Of a DNA stretch of 64,000 nt, positions 8,193 to 17,184 are shown one piece after another. Within the stretch, counting starts at the first letter, position 1, and the number at the start of each line of letters is the position of its first letter. The notes below the pieces were generated by a model. The model was not told the DNA's origin, searched no databases, and was given only the letters and a program-made list of their open reading frames with translations. The position numbers and the translations under genes were made by a program. The DNA lies in assembly GCA_019637265.1 (NCBI GenBank), contig JAHBVY010000002.1, positions 62,001-126,000 of the forward strand, given 5' to 3'. The stretch is from Polyangiaceae bacterium (lineage in GTDB: Bacteria > Myxococcota_A > Polyangia > Polyangiales > Polyangiaceae).

Positions 8193-9611
8193 TCAGCGGT
8201 TCACGATGTGGATCGCGTGGCCGAGCGCCGCTTGGCTCGCCTCCATCAGCGCCTCACCCAACGTGGGGTGAGGGTGCACCGTGAGCGCCAAATCGTCAGC
8301 CGTCGCGACCATCTCCAACGCCAAGGCACCTTCGCTGATGAGATCGCTCGCGCTGGGGCCCACGATGTGGATCCCGAGCACCCGTGAGGTGGCCGCGTCG
8401 ATCACCACCTTGGTGAAGCCGTCCGTCTCGCGGATGCTCATCGCGCGACCGAGCGCCGCGAACGGGAACTTCCCCACCCGCACCTCGTAGCCCTGCTCCT
8501 TCGCCTCCGCCTCCGTGAGCCCTACCGCGGCGACCTCCGGATCCGTGAACACAATCGACGGCACCGTCACCCAGTCTTTCCCCGCGCGCTTGCCGGCGAT
8601 CACCTCCGCGCACACCTCGCCCTCCTTGGTGGCCTTGTGCGCCAGCATGGGCGGGCCGCTCACGTCACCCACCGCGTAGATGCCGGGCACGCTCGTCTGG
8701 CACACGTCGTTCGTGCGGATGAAGCCGCGCGCGTCGATCTCCACACCCAGCGCCTCGAGCCCCAACCCCTGCGAGCGCGGTCGCATCCCCACGGAAACGA
8801 GGAGCACGTCGCACGTGAGCTCGCGCTCCCCCGCCTCGCCGCTCACCTTCGCCACCAGCGCGTCACCGCGACGCTCACAGCCCGTCACCTTGGAGCCGGT
8901 GATCACCTCGCCGCCGTGCTTCTTGATCGCGCGCTCCACCACCTTCGCGCACTCCGGGTCCAGCCCCGGGAGCAGCCCCGGCCCCAGCTCCACGATGGTC
9001 AGCTGAGCGCCGAACTTCTGGTACACCATCCCGAGCTCGCAGCCGATCACGCCGCCACCCACCACCAGCAGGCGCTCTGGCACCTTCGTCAGGCTCACTG
9101 CCTCACGCGCGCCGATCACGCGCTCGCCATCGAAGGGCAGACCCGGCAGCTCGATCGTGGCCGAGCCCGTCGCGATCACCACGCCGCGCGACGCGCGGAG
9201 CCGCCGCACGCTGCCGTCCTTCGCGGTGACCTCCACCGTGTCCTTCGCGATCAAGCGCGCCGTCCCGGAGACCGCCGTCGCCTGATTCGCCTTCAGTAGC
9301 CCGCGCACACCGGTGGTCAGCTTCTTGACGATCCCGTTCTTCCACGTCTGCATCGCGGGCACGTCGAGGCTCAGCTCCCCGATGCGGATCCCCACCTCCG
9401 CCGCGGACTGCGCCTTCTCATAGAGGTGCGCGTTGGCGATCAGCGCCTTGCTCGGGATGCAGCCCCAGTTCAGGCACACACCACCAAACTCCGCCTCCTC
9501 CACGCAGGCCACGCGGAGCCCCAGCTGCCCCAACCGGATCGCCGTGGGGTAGCCCCCGGGGCCGCCACCAATCACCACCGCATCGAAGTCCTCCACGCCG
9601 CCGTCAGTCAT
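8193..9611 (-). CDS. lpdA: Dihydrolipoyl dehydrogenase
   Basis: The 472-residue flavoprotein has the FAD-binding GGGPGGY motif (15-21), the redox disulfide C46-x4-C51 (GGVCLNWGCIPSK), a second GxGxxG-type NAD site (VVGGGVIGCELG), and the C-terminal HPHPTLGEAL segment that supplies the catalytic His-Glu pair. It reoxidises the lipoyl group of 2-oxo acid dehydrogenase complexes (the E3 step). It lies 95 bases downstream of an E1 alpha gene on the same strand, so it probably serves that complex. The length is normal for the family. Confidence 0.95.
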   Translation of the reverse strand: MTDGGVEDFDAVVIGGGPGGYPTAIRLGQLGLRVACVEEAEFGGVCLNWGCIPSKALIANAHLYEKAQSAAEVGIRIGELSLDVPAMQTWKNGIVKKLTTGVRGLLKANQATAVSGTARLIAKDTVEVTAKDGSVRRLRASRGVVIATGSATIELPGLPFDGERVIGAREAVSLTKVPERLLVVGGGVIGCELGMVYQKFGAQLTIVELGPGLLPGLDPECAKVVERAIKKHGGEVITGSKVTGCERRGDALVAKVSGEAGERELTCDVLLVSVGMRPRSQGLGLEALGVEIDARGFIRTNDVCQTSVPGIYAVGDVSGPPMLAHKATKEGEVCAEVIAGKRAGKDWVTVPSIVFTDPEVAAVGLTEAEAKEQGYEVRVGKFPFAALGRAMSIRETDGFTKVVIDAATSRVLGIHIVGPSASDLISEGALALEMVATADDLALTVHPHPTLGEALMEASQAALGHAIHIVNR

Positions 9612-9705
9612 GCCGCGTTGTTAGTGCCAAGCCGAGCGGCGACGCAACTCCAGCGAGAGCGCGCGCATCGAGGGCGCGATCTTCAGGGGGTTGGAAGCCG
9701 GCAGC

Positions 9706-10818
9706 TCAGTGCGCCTTCGGCGCTGGGCCTGCGGCGCGCAGCTCCGCGAGCTGCTCCTCCAGGTGCCATGGGCGCGTGGCGTACACGTCCTCGAAGATGC
9801 TCTCGGGGGGCGGCGGCGCGGCGGCCTCCACCTGCTCGATGGCGGCGCTCAGCTCGGCGCCGAAGCTCGCCTCCAGGGATTCGTCGTAGCCCTCCGGCAG
9901 CACGCCCTGCGCGCTGAGGTACTTGCGGAAGCGCTCCACCGGATCTTTCTTCGCCCAGGACTCCACCTCGGCGTCCGAGCGGTAACGCGTGGGGTCGTCG
10001 CTCGTGGAGTGCGCGCCCATGCGGTAGGTCACGCACTCGATGAAGGTGGCGCCGCCGCCGCTCCGCGCCAGCTCCACCGCCCGCCGGATCACGCTGTAGC
10101 AAGCGAGCACGTCGTTGCCGTCCACGCGCACGCCGGGCACGCCGTACGCGCGCGCCTTGACGGCGATGGTCTGGCTCGCTGTCTGCCTGGAGGTGGGCAC
10201 GCTGATCGACCAGTGGTTGTTCTGGCAGATGAGCACCACCGGGAGCTTGAACACACCGGCGAAGTTGATGGCGTTGTGAAAGTCAGGTTGGCTGGTGGCG
10301 CCGTCCCCCATGAAGCCGACCATCACCGCCGGGTCGCTCTTCAGCTTGGCGGCCCAAGCGGCGCCCACCGCCTGGGGGATCTGCGGGCCGATGCAGCTCG
10401 ACCAGGAGACTTGGTTCACCTCGCGCCCGCTCATGTGGCTCGGCATCTGCCGGCCCTTCAGCACATCCAGCGAGTTGCCGTACACCTGCGCCAGGTACTT
10501 CACGAGCGGGAAGCCGCGCACCAGCATGATGGCGCTCTCGCGCAGCGCCGGGAACACCCAGTCACTTTTCTCCACGGCAAACCCGGTGGCGATGGGCGGC
10601 GCCTCCTGCCCCGCGCAGGAGCCGTAGAACCCCACGCGCCCCTGGCGCTGGAGCATCACCATCCGCGTCTCCATGCTGCGCACCTGCCGCATGTGCCGAT
10701 ACATCGCGAGCAACGTCTGCTCCTCGAGCGCCGGCGCCGCGATGCGATGCACCCCCGGTGCATCCGCGCTCGCCTCATCATCAAACACACTGACCAAACC
10801 AAGGCTGAGGTCCGCCAT
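9706..10818 (-). CDS. 2-oxo acid dehydrogenase E1 component, alpha subunit
   Basis: From ATG 10818 the protein is 370 residues (MADLSLGLVSVF). It has the thiamine diphosphate motif GDGATSQPDFHNAINF...NN, a conserved YRMGAHST segment and a C-terminal SDDPTRY phosphorylation-loop-like stretch, all typical of PdhA/BkdA alpha subunits, which decarboxylate pyruvate or branched-chain 2-oxo acids with the beta subunit. The open frame extends upstream to 11040, but that part is Arg/Ser-rich and non-homologous, so 10818 is chosen. E3 (lpd) follows; no beta subunit or E2 is in this window. Pyruvate versus branched-chain specificity is undecided. Confidence 0.9.
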   Translation of the reverse strand: MADLSLGLVSVFDDEASADAPGVHRIAAPALEEQTLLAMYRHMRQVRSMETRMVMLQRQGRVGFYGSCAGQEAPPIATGFAVEKSDWVFPALRESAIMLVRGFPLVKYLAQVYGNSLDVLKGRQMPSHMSGREVNQVSWSSCIGPQIPQAVGAAWAAKLKSDPAVMVGFMGDGATSQPDFHNAINFAGVFKLPVVLICQNNHWSISVPTSRQTASQTIAVKARAYGVPGVRVDGNDVLACYSVIRRAVELARSGGGATFIECVTYRMGAHSTSDDPTRYRSDAEVESWAKKDPVERFRKYLSAQGVLPEGYDESLEASFGAELSAAIEQVEAAAPPPPESIFEDVYATRPWHLEEQLAELRAAGPAPKAH

Positions 10819-11046
10819 CTCCGCAGCGTTACCACGAGCCGCCCCGCGCGGATACAGGGCGGCGTGAGACGACCCTCGGCGGTTCGATGCAGACGGTCCG
10901 TACATGCTGCCCCTCCTCGGGCTCGCCGACACCTGGAGCGCCATCCATGAGGCTCCGGCGCCACCGGCGCGCCCACTAACCCGTCGGCGGCGCGGCGAGG
11001 CGCCCACCTTGCTCCCACCCCGCGCGAGCCATGCAACCAACGGGTC
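10819..11046. other. Intergenic, upstream of the E1 alpha gene
   Basis: This stretch holds the left direct repeat and presumably the promoters for the divergent E1 alpha gene and the small ORF at 11047. No clear -35/-10 pair was seen, and reading frames that cross it are Arg/Ser/Pro-rich and look non-coding. Confidence 0.4.
10866..10899 (+). repeat. Direct repeat, left copy
   Basis: The 34-base segment GAGACGACCCTCGGCGGTTC... matches 11307-11340 with only three mismatches. The two copies flank about 405 bases holding the small ORF at 11047. Confidence 0.75.
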
Positions 11047-11262
11047 ATGTCCAAGAAGACGCGCGGCCTCATCGAAGTACCAGCGCGCCCACCCGAGCGC
11101 CTCGAGCCGCGCAACCAGCCGAGCGCCGACGACGTCCCTGGCCCAACGGACGCGGGTATCAGCCCCCGCCTGTCCTTCCTCGCGCTGGAGAACACGGGAC
11201 GTGGCCTGTGGGGCCGCGACTCAAGGAGCGCCGCGCGTCGCCTGCGCGACGAGTGGGAGTGA
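11047..11262 (+). CDS. Small hypothetical protein (71 aa)
   Basis: The ORF starts ATG (MSKKTRGLIEVPARPPERLE) and ends SRSAARRLRDEWE. Third codon positions are mostly G or C, as in neighbouring genes, and the composition (balanced, ending in an amphipathic basic-acidic helix) looks like a real protein rather than a shadow frame. The ending (LWGRDSRSAARRLRDEW) resembles small prevent-host-death-type or other antitoxin tails, but this is only an impression and no toxin gene is adjacent. It lies between two 34-base direct repeats. Function is unknown. Confidence 0.5.
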   Translation: MSKKTRGLIEVPARPPERLEPRNQPSADDVPGPTDAGISPRLSFLALENTGRGLWGRDSRSAARRLRDEWE

Positions 11263-11306
11263 CGGGCGCGGCGAGACCCAAAAGAGCACGCACCCAACAT
11301 CAGCGC

Positions 11307-11340
11307 GAGACGATCCTCGGCGGTTCCATGCAGACGATCC
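11307..11340 (+). repeat. Direct repeat, right copy
   Basis: This is the partner of 10866-10899, in the same orientation, with three mismatches in 34 bases. It ends 46 bases before the truncated DUF1016 gene. Confidence 0.75.
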
Positions 11341-11386
11341 CCTCCGGCCCCCTCGTCACCGGGGCCTCCTCAGGAGCCTTCAGGAC

Positions 11387-11722
11387 ATGACCAAGCGCAC
11401 TGTCAGCAAGCCCGCGAAGGCGAAGAAGGTGGCCACGCGGCGGCGCCCCCCTGCTGCGGCGCTCGCGAAACCCGGGGCCGACGCCTCGGAGCTGGTGCGC
11501 GAGCTGTCGTCGATGATCGAGGCGGCGCAGAAGCAGGTCGCCACGGTCGCCAACATGGCGCTGACCGCGCTCCACTGGCAGATCGGCCACCACGTCCGCA
11601 CACGCGTGCTCGAAGGGCAGCGCGCGGAGTACGGTCGCCAGATTGTCTCCACGGCGTCGAGACAATTGGCCGAGCGCTACGGGAGCGGGTTCAGCCTCAA
11701 ACTCTCGTCACGTCATGCATGA
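11387..11722 (+). pseudogene. Truncated DUF1016 (YhcG-type) nuclease N-terminal domain
   Basis: The 111-codon frame starts at ATG 11387 with a Lys/Arg-rich leader. Residues about 60-105 match the conserved DUF1016 N-terminal domain: LTALHWQIGHHVRTRVL, then RAEYGRQIVSTASRQLAERYGSGF in two blocks. Full proteins of this family are about 330-370 residues and end in a PD-(D/E)XK nuclease domain. Here the frame breaks just after YGSGF, with a stop at 11720-11722, and the following 200 bases hold no continuation that I can see. I read it as a decayed remnant of a defence-type or toxin-like nuclease. Confidence 0.7.
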
Positions 11723-11924
11723 ACCGCAGTTGCGGACCCACTAAACCAAGTGGAGACCCACTTTTCCTCGATCACGTCGCGACCGCCTCCAGCTTGCGGA
11801 GTCCGTTGGTGGCGACGCCCTCCCTCGATGACCTAGAAGCCCCAGAGGCCGAGCGAGGCGTGCACCCACCGCCCGCTTGCGCACACCACCGGCGCAGCTT
11901 ACGAAACCTACCGGGAAGAAGCCC

Positions 11925-12512
11925 ATGAGCACCGTCATCCAACCGCAGAGCCGCAGCGTCGAGGAATACCTCGAGAGCGAGCTGCTCGCGGGCGTCAAGC
12001 ACGAGTACCTGGCGGGCCAGGTGCTCGCCATGGGGGGAGCGAGTGACCGGCATGGGTTGATCGTGACGTCGCTCAGCGCCTTGCTGCTGCCTCACGCGCG
12101 AAGCAAGGGATGCCAGCTCTTCAGCTCGGACATGAAGGTGCGCATCGATCACCAAGGGGACAGTTGGTTCTACTACCCTGACTTGGTGCTGAGCTGCGAT
12201 CCGAGCGATCGTGAATCGCCTCACTACCGTCGCAATCCCTGCCTCCTGGTGGAGGTGCTGTCCCCCAGCACCGAACACATCGACAGCCGCGAGAAGCTGC
12301 TCGCTTACCGGCTGATCCCACGGCTCCGCGAGTACCTGATGCTGCGCCAAGATCACGCTCAGGCCGACCTGTACCAACGGGGGGAGGATGGCCGCTGGCA
12401 GCACCTCCGCGTCGCGAACGCCGATGACGTGCTCAGGCTGAGCTGCCTCGACGCGCAGCTGAGCCTGCAAGACATCTACGCGGATCTCCCTGAGGCCTTC
12501 GCGGCGTCGTGA
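11925..12512 (+). CDS. Uma2-family (DUF820) putative restriction endonuclease
   Basis: The 195-residue protein starts at ATG 11925 (MSTVIQPQSRSVEEYLE) and has the Uma2 layout: an N-terminal helical YLxxE segment, the GHEYLAGQ-like block (KHEYLAGQVLAMGG), then the PD-(D/E)XK nuclease core with YYPDLVLSCD (Asp), PCLLVEVLSPST (Glu-Val) and REKLLAYRLIPRLREYLML (Lys downstream). Family members are often many-copy and of unproven biological function; nuclease fold assignment is established knowledge. It follows the truncated DUF1016 gene by 200 bases, and the two nuclease-type genes form a small variable patch. Confidence 0.85.
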   Translation: MSTVIQPQSRSVEEYLESELLAGVKHEYLAGQVLAMGGASDRHGLIVTSLSALLLPHARSKGCQLFSSDMKVRIDHQGDSWFYYPDLVLSCDPSDRESPHYRRNPCLLVEVLSPSTEHIDSREKLLAYRLIPRLREYLMLRQDHAQADLYQRGEDGRWQHLRVANADDVLRLSCLDAQLSLQDIYADLPEAFAAS

Positions 12513-12586
12513 GCGCGACGCGGCCCAGGTCGCGGCTGAAGCCTTGATGAGCCATCTCCCCGCCCCTCAAGATTTCATCAGCCCCA

Positions 12587-13624
12587 CTACCTTTCATCCA
12601 GCGCCGCGAGCGCTTCATCCAGCGCTGCCTCATCTGCGAGGCCGCTCTTGCGCATGGCTTCGAGGCGGGGGCGCGCGGCCTTCAGGCGCGCTTGGCCCAC
12701 CGCGGCGACGGCTTGAGTGCGGGCGTCGAAGGTCCAGGCGGAGAGGCCACGCATCAGCGCCTCCACGGCGCGCGCATCTCCCAGGCGCGCCAAGGCCACC
12801 CGCGCGTGCCACGTCGCTGGCGTGCGCAGGAGACCGAACGCGCGTCGCTCGAGGCCCGGCGCGGCAGCCTTCACTTCGAGCTGCCCCGCGAGCTCCACCA
12901 TCGCGATCTCGTCCTCCGCGCTGAGCTTCACGCGCGACGTGCCGCCACGGGCATTGAGCGCCCACGCGAGCTGCTCGCGGGCTGGCTCCTCCCCTCGCCG
13001 CGCGAGCCAGTGCGCCGCCGCGACCCTCACGGTGTGCGCCGAGTCCGCCAACGCCCGTCGAGCGCGCGCGAGCATCGCTTCGGGCGCCTCCTCCACGCCG
13101 TAGCGCTCCTCCGCCAAGCGCAGCGCGATGTAACGCACCTCCGAGTCCTCATCCGCGAGGCCGCGCGACAGCGCCGCGTCATCATCGGGCGCGACCCGCG
13201 CGAGGCCGATGAGCGCCTGGAAACGCAGCTCAGGCTCCTCGGCGCGCGACGCCTGCGTGAGCAGCTTCGTCACCGCTCGGTCACCTGACGATGCCAGCTC
13301 ACCGAGCGCCACCAGCACCATCTGCCGCACCCGCAGGTTCTCGTCGCCCGCCGCATTTTTCAACGCGGAAATAGCCGACACGACTCGAGCATCCGCCAAC
13401 GCGAGCGCCGTCTCACCACGCACCGCGGGCACCGGGTGCGTGAGCCGCTCGATGAGCACCTCCGCCGCGCGGCGCTGCACCGCCTCGCTCTCACCCTCCT
13501 CACCAACCTCTGCGTAGCGCCCCAGCTCGCGCACCGCCTCAATCTTCACGAGGTCGCGCGAGGCGCTCAGCGAATCTCGCTCGGCGGCCTCCAACGTACG
13601 CCGCGCCTGCTTGTATCCGAACAC
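12587..13624 (-). CDS. HEAT-repeat protein
   Basis: The 345-residue protein is built of about seven HEAT / PBS-lyase-like helical pairs, for example HPVPAVRGETALALADA, NLRVRQMVLVALGELA, ELRFQALIGLARVA and DSEVRYIALRLAEERYG. No catalytic motif or signal peptide is visible, so a cytoplasmic scaffold or protein-protein interaction role is likely. The Asp/Ala-rich C-terminus ends the frame. It is convergent with the Uma2 gene (75-base gap) and separated from the dpp-type operon by a 293-base gap that holds two dispersed G-rich motifs in inverted orientation. Confidence 0.8.
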   Translation of the reverse strand: MFGYKQARRTLEAAERDSLSASRDLVKIEAVRELGRYAEVGEEGESEAVQRRAAEVLIERLTHPVPAVRGETALALADARVVSAISALKNAAGDENLRVRQMVLVALGELASSGDRAVTKLLTQASRAEEPELRFQALIGLARVAPDDDAALSRGLADEDSEVRYIALRLAEERYGVEEAPEAMLARARRALADSAHTVRVAAAHWLARRGEEPAREQLAWALNARGGTSRVKLSAEDEIAMVELAGQLEVKAAAPGLERRAFGLLRTPATWHARVALARLGDARAVEALMRGLSAWTFDARTQAVAAVGQARLKAARPRLEAMRKSGLADEAALDEALAALDER

Positions 13625-13767
13625 GACGGAACCCTAGAGCACCCCACCGCTCCCCACCAGCGCGACCGAAGGCGCCGCCACACCGCAGACCGTAGCGCGG
13701 GTTTCAAGCGCCGAGCTTCGGTCTGACAGACTCGCCGCTTTCGCACACCCGCTCCGGCGGTCGCGTC

Positions 13768-13792
13768 GCGGTGCCGTCCAACCCCCCAAACC
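13768..13792 (-). repeat. Dispersed G-rich motif (C-strand form)
   Basis: GCGGTGCCGTCCAACCCCCC is followed by AAACC. With the copy at 13841-13860 on the other strand it makes an inverted pair separated by 48 bases. Confidence 0.75.
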
Positions 13793-13840
13793 AAGAGCCG
13801 AGCTTCAGATGGTCTGGTAAGCTCACGGTTCAGAAAACGC

Positions 13841-13860
13841 CTGGGGGTTTGGGGGTTGGC
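13841..13860 (+). repeat. Dispersed G-rich motif (G-strand form)
   Basis: CTGGGGGTTTGGGGGTTGGC, the inverse partner of 13768-13792, lies 58 bases downstream of the dppC-like stop codon. Confidence 0.75.
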
Positions 13861-13917
13861 TCACGCTGCGCGGCGCTTGGCAGGCGCTCGCAGGTGGCGC
13901 CGATCGGCGCTCGACGC

Positions 13918-14724
13918 CTACCCCGCGTCACGCGTGATGTGGCGGCGAAGCCCTTCGCTGGCGAGCTGCAGGGAGCCGCTCACGCACAGCACCGTGAGCG
14001 CCCCCACCAGGAGCACGTGCGGCGCGCGCAGCATGCCGAGCGTGCCCTGCTCGAGCAAGCCGCCGAGGCTGACGCCATCGGGTGGCCCCAGGCCGACGAA
14101 GCCGAGCGCCGTCTCGCCGATGACCACGCCCGCCGCCGCGGTGCCTATTTGCACCGCGACCGGGCCGAGCAGGTTCGGCACCACGTGACCAAATACCACA
14201 CGGAAACGGCTGGCGCCGAGCGCCCGCGCCGCCTCCACGAACTGCGCCTCGCGCAAGCTCCGCGTCTGCGCCAGGGCCAGGCGCGCGAACGGCGCCCACG
14301 CCGAAATGCAGAACACGAGCCCAATGTGCAGCCGCGACGGCACCCGCACCGCGCTGAGCACCGCGAGCGCCAGCAAGAAGGTGGGGAACGACTGCACCAA
14401 GTCGCAAACACGCAGCGCCCAGCGCTCGCGCGCGCCGCCCGCGAGCCCCGCGCTGGCGCCGAGGCTGGTCCCCACCACGAACCCGAAGCAGGCCACGGCG
14501 AGCGCCAAGACGAGCGCGCGGAAGGTGGCGTGCGCCGCGAGCAGGCTGAGATCCACCCCCGCGTCACCGCTGCCGAGCAAGCGCTCACCCCCAGGAGGCT
14601 GCCAGCTCTGAGCCAAGTGGAGCCGCCCCGGATCGCCCTCCACGAACAGCACCACCGCCGCCACCGCGCAGAACACCAGGCCGAGCGGGAGCAGCTGAAC
14701 TAGGGCGCTTCGCTGACTTTTCAC
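13918..14724 (-). CDS. ABC transporter permease (DppC/OppC type)
   Basis: The 268-residue protein starts at GTG 14724 and has about six hydrophobic helices. The EAA loop of importer permeases, which contacts the ATPase, is present as EAARALGASRFRVVFGHVVPN. The N-terminal part matches the DppC/OppC half of peptide/nickel transporters. It follows the DppB-type gene with a 28-base gap. No substrate-binding protein or ATPase gene is present in the window, so the substrate is unknown and the remaining subunits must lie elsewhere. Confidence 0.85.
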   Translation of the reverse strand: MKSQRSALVQLLPLGLVFCAVAAVVLFVEGDPGRLHLAQSWQPPGGERLLGSGDAGVDLSLLAAHATFRALVLALAVACFGFVVGTSLGASAGLAGGARERWALRVCDLVQSFPTFLLALAVLSAVRVPSRLHIGLVFCISAWAPFARLALAQTRSLREAQFVEAARALGASRFRVVFGHVVPNLLGPVAVQIGTAAAGVVIGETALGFVGLGPPDGVSLGGLLEQGTLGMLRAPHVLLVGALTVLCVSGSLQLASEGLRRHITRDAG

Positions 14725-14774
14725 GTCGCGCGCCCTCGCGGGTCATGACCCGTCACGTCGCGCGCCCTCGCGGA
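14721..14774. repeat. 22-bp direct repeat at the dppB/dppC junction
   Basis: TCACGTCGCGCGCCCTCGCG occurs at 14721-14740 and again at 14753-14772, 32 bases apart. One copy codes for the last residues and stop of the DppB-type protein; the other contains the GTG start of the DppC-type gene, so the intergenic spacer seems to have come from duplication of the 3' end of the upstream gene. Confidence 0.8.
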
Positions 14775-15814
14775 TCGACCATCGCTTGCACCATGCCCGC
14801 CAGCGCTTGCGCCACCACGAAGAGCAGCCCCGCCGCCACCACCGAGGCCTCCAGCACCGGGATGTCGCGCGACGCGTAGGCGCCGAGCATCAAGCTGCCG
14901 AGCCCAGGTCGCTCGAACAGGCGCTCGAGCACCACGGCGCCGCCGAGGAGCGCGCCGAGCTGCGCCGCCACCACCACCGAGATGGGCGTGGAGGCGACCG
15001 GCAGCGCGTGCACGATCCACACGCGCGCCGGTGAGGCGCCCTTCGCCGCCGCCACCTCCAGGTACTTGGCGCGCGACTGATCGAGCAGCGCCGCGCGCCC
15101 GATGCGCGCCACCTGCGCCGCCAGCGGCAGCGAGAGCAGCCCGGAAGCGAACAAGAGGCCTCCCGCGCCGCTCTCTGGATCCCCCGGGAGCGGCACCCAA
15201 CCGAGCCGCACCGCGAACACGAAGGTGAGGAGCGGCGCGAACGCCAAGAGCGGTGTTGCCGCGAGGAAAAGCGTGAGGCGATGCACCCAGCGCCGCCCCG
15301 CCCCGAGCCAAGGCCCCACCGAGGCCAGCGCCGCGCTGGTGCCGAAGAGCGTCCCCAGCCCCACGGCGACGCCCGCGAGCGCCGCGGTGGGCCCCAGCGC
15401 GCGCATCACCTCGGCGTAGGCGGGCACCCCAGGGCGACTCAAAGACTCCCCCAGGTCGAAGCGCACCAGCCCCCAAACGAAGTGGAGGTACTGGATGAAG
15501 AGCGGCTTATCCAAGCCGAGCTTCGCGCGCAGCGCGGCGCGATCCACCTCCGACGCTTGGTCGCCGAGCACCAGGGCCGCCGGATCCCCCGGGAGCAGCC
15601 GCAGCGCGAGGAACACGAGCGACGCCAGCGCCAAGAGCACCAAGAGCGCCCCCGCCGCGCGCCCAAGCCCCCCGGCCACCACCGCCAGCAGCGCGCGCCC
15701 CGTCGACAGGCGCTTCGCTGCGCCCGCCTCCCCCAATTTCCGCTCGGAATGACCCCCTCCCGAGGCATCGCCCCCTCCCGACGCGGGGGGCAGGCCGTCC
15801 CCCGGCGACTTCAT
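14753..15814 (-). CDS. ABC transporter permease (DppB/OppB type)
   Basis: The 353-residue protein has an extended, Gly/Ser-rich cytoplasmic N-terminus (1-40) and six hydrophobic helices. Typical DppB features are visible: LLPGDPAALVLGDQAS after helix 1, the DKPLFIQYLHFVWGLVRFDLGESL block, and the EAA loop EVAAAKGASPARVWIVHALPV. Such proteins form the membrane channel of dipeptide, oligopeptide or nickel importers with a DppC partner, which follows at once. The start overlaps the stop of the upstream lipoprotein gene (ATGA), so lipoprotein-dppB-dppC is a three-gene operon. Confidence 0.88.
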   Translation of the reverse strand: MKSPGDGLPPASGGGDASGGGHSERKLGEAGAAKRLSTGRALLAVVAGGLGRAAGALLVLLALASLVFLALRLLPGDPAALVLGDQASEVDRAALRAKLGLDKPLFIQYLHFVWGLVRFDLGESLSRPGVPAYAEVMRALGPTAALAGVAVGLGTLFGTSAALASVGPWLGAGRRWVHRLTLFLAATPLLAFAPLLTFVFAVRLGWVPLPGDPESGAGGLLFASGLLSLPLAAQVARIGRAALLDQSRAKYLEVAAAKGASPARVWIVHALPVASTPISVVVAAQLGALLGGAVVLERLFERPGLGSLMLGAYASRDIPVLEASVVAAGLLFVVAQALAGMVQAMVDPRGRAT

Positions 15815-16443
15815 GGGCCGCTCGCGTCACCCCCAGCGTCGTCCGACCCCGCCTCCACGTCAGCGTCCGACGCGCTCGAATCCGGTGTGTCCGAGTCGGG
15901 CGCATCACCCGAGTCGCTGGGGCTCGCGTCCACGCCGGGCAGGTAAGTCCCCGCCTCCGTCTGCTGCTCGGGCGGCGTGCCGCCCTTGTCGCCGGTGCAC
16001 ACCGGCGCGGAGCCGGCGTCAGGTACACTGACGGATTGGTTCACCACGCACACCTTGGCGGTCGACTTGCCGTGCTCCAGGAGCACCGCGCCGTAAGGGT
16101 CATTCGGGCGCCCCACCTCGCGGCAGGCGTAACCCGAACGGCAGTCCCCATCCCCGCCGCACGGCGCCATGCAAAACGGGCGCTGGAAGCGATCATCCCG
16201 CCCCGAACAGAAGGTGCCGGAGGCCGCGTTGTGGAACGAGACACACACCGAATCATCAGGGCAGCTACCTGGTTCACAGTTGAACAGGGTGCAGTAGCCG
16301 CCCGGCTGGCTGGTGTCACACAGGCGCTGGGTGGTGACGGAGCAGTCCGTGGACACCACGCACTCGTCGCCGATCTTCGGAGAGCAGGCGAGCCCCAGCG
16401 CCGCGACGAGAGGCGCGAGCCAGGTGAGGGCACGGCGTGACAT
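15811..16443 (-). CDS. Cysteine-rich lipoprotein, coupled to dppB-type gene
   Basis: Starting at ATG 16443 (MSRRALTWLAPLVAALGLAC) the protein has a lipoprotein-like signal with Cys20. The mature part has about 14 cysteines in short spacings (GDECVVSTDC, CEPGSCPDDSVC, CMAPCGGDGDC), typical of disulfide-rich surface proteins of myxobacteria, and an Asp/Ser-rich tail (DSGDAPDSDTPDSSASD). An ATG 12 codons upstream is possible but would bury the signal. It overlaps the permease gene by ATGA. A role as an extracytoplasmic partner of the transporter is possible but it does not look like a SBP_bac_5 binding protein. Confidence 0.75.
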   Translation of the reverse strand: MSRRALTWLAPLVAALGLACSPKIGDECVVSTDCSVTTQRLCDTSQPGGYCTLFNCEPGSCPDDSVCVSFHNAASGTFCSGRDDRFQRPFCMAPCGGDGDCRSGYACREVGRPNDPYGAVLLEHGKSTAKVCVVNQSVSVPDAGSAPVCTGDKGGTPPEQQTEAGTYLPGVDASPSDSGDAPDSDTPDSSASDADVEAGSDDAGGDASGP

Positions 16444-16550
16444 GCGGCGGTCTGTAGTCGGAATCCCGTGCGACGGCAAACCGCGCCGGCCTTGGTTGAC
16501 AGCCCCATGCCGCGTCCATAAAAGCCACGCAAAGCCGCTTGGCCGGCTAA

Positions 16551-17039
<489 letters not shown>

Positions 17040-17184
17040 GGCCACGCCGCGCAACGCCGCAGCTCCCGGCCGCAGCTTCTGTAAGTGTCCGTGAAGGCTC
17101 TGAATTTTGCGCCGTAACGGCCACCGTATGGCGGTTTGCCTGGCGGCCTGAGCCGTGTCGCTTTAGGCTGTGAGGGTGCGTGCG

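Noticed and set aside
9691-10950. Long plus-strand open frame (419 codons) across the E1 alpha gene
   Set aside because: The minus-strand frame has the thiamine-diphosphate motif; the plus frame is a shadow.
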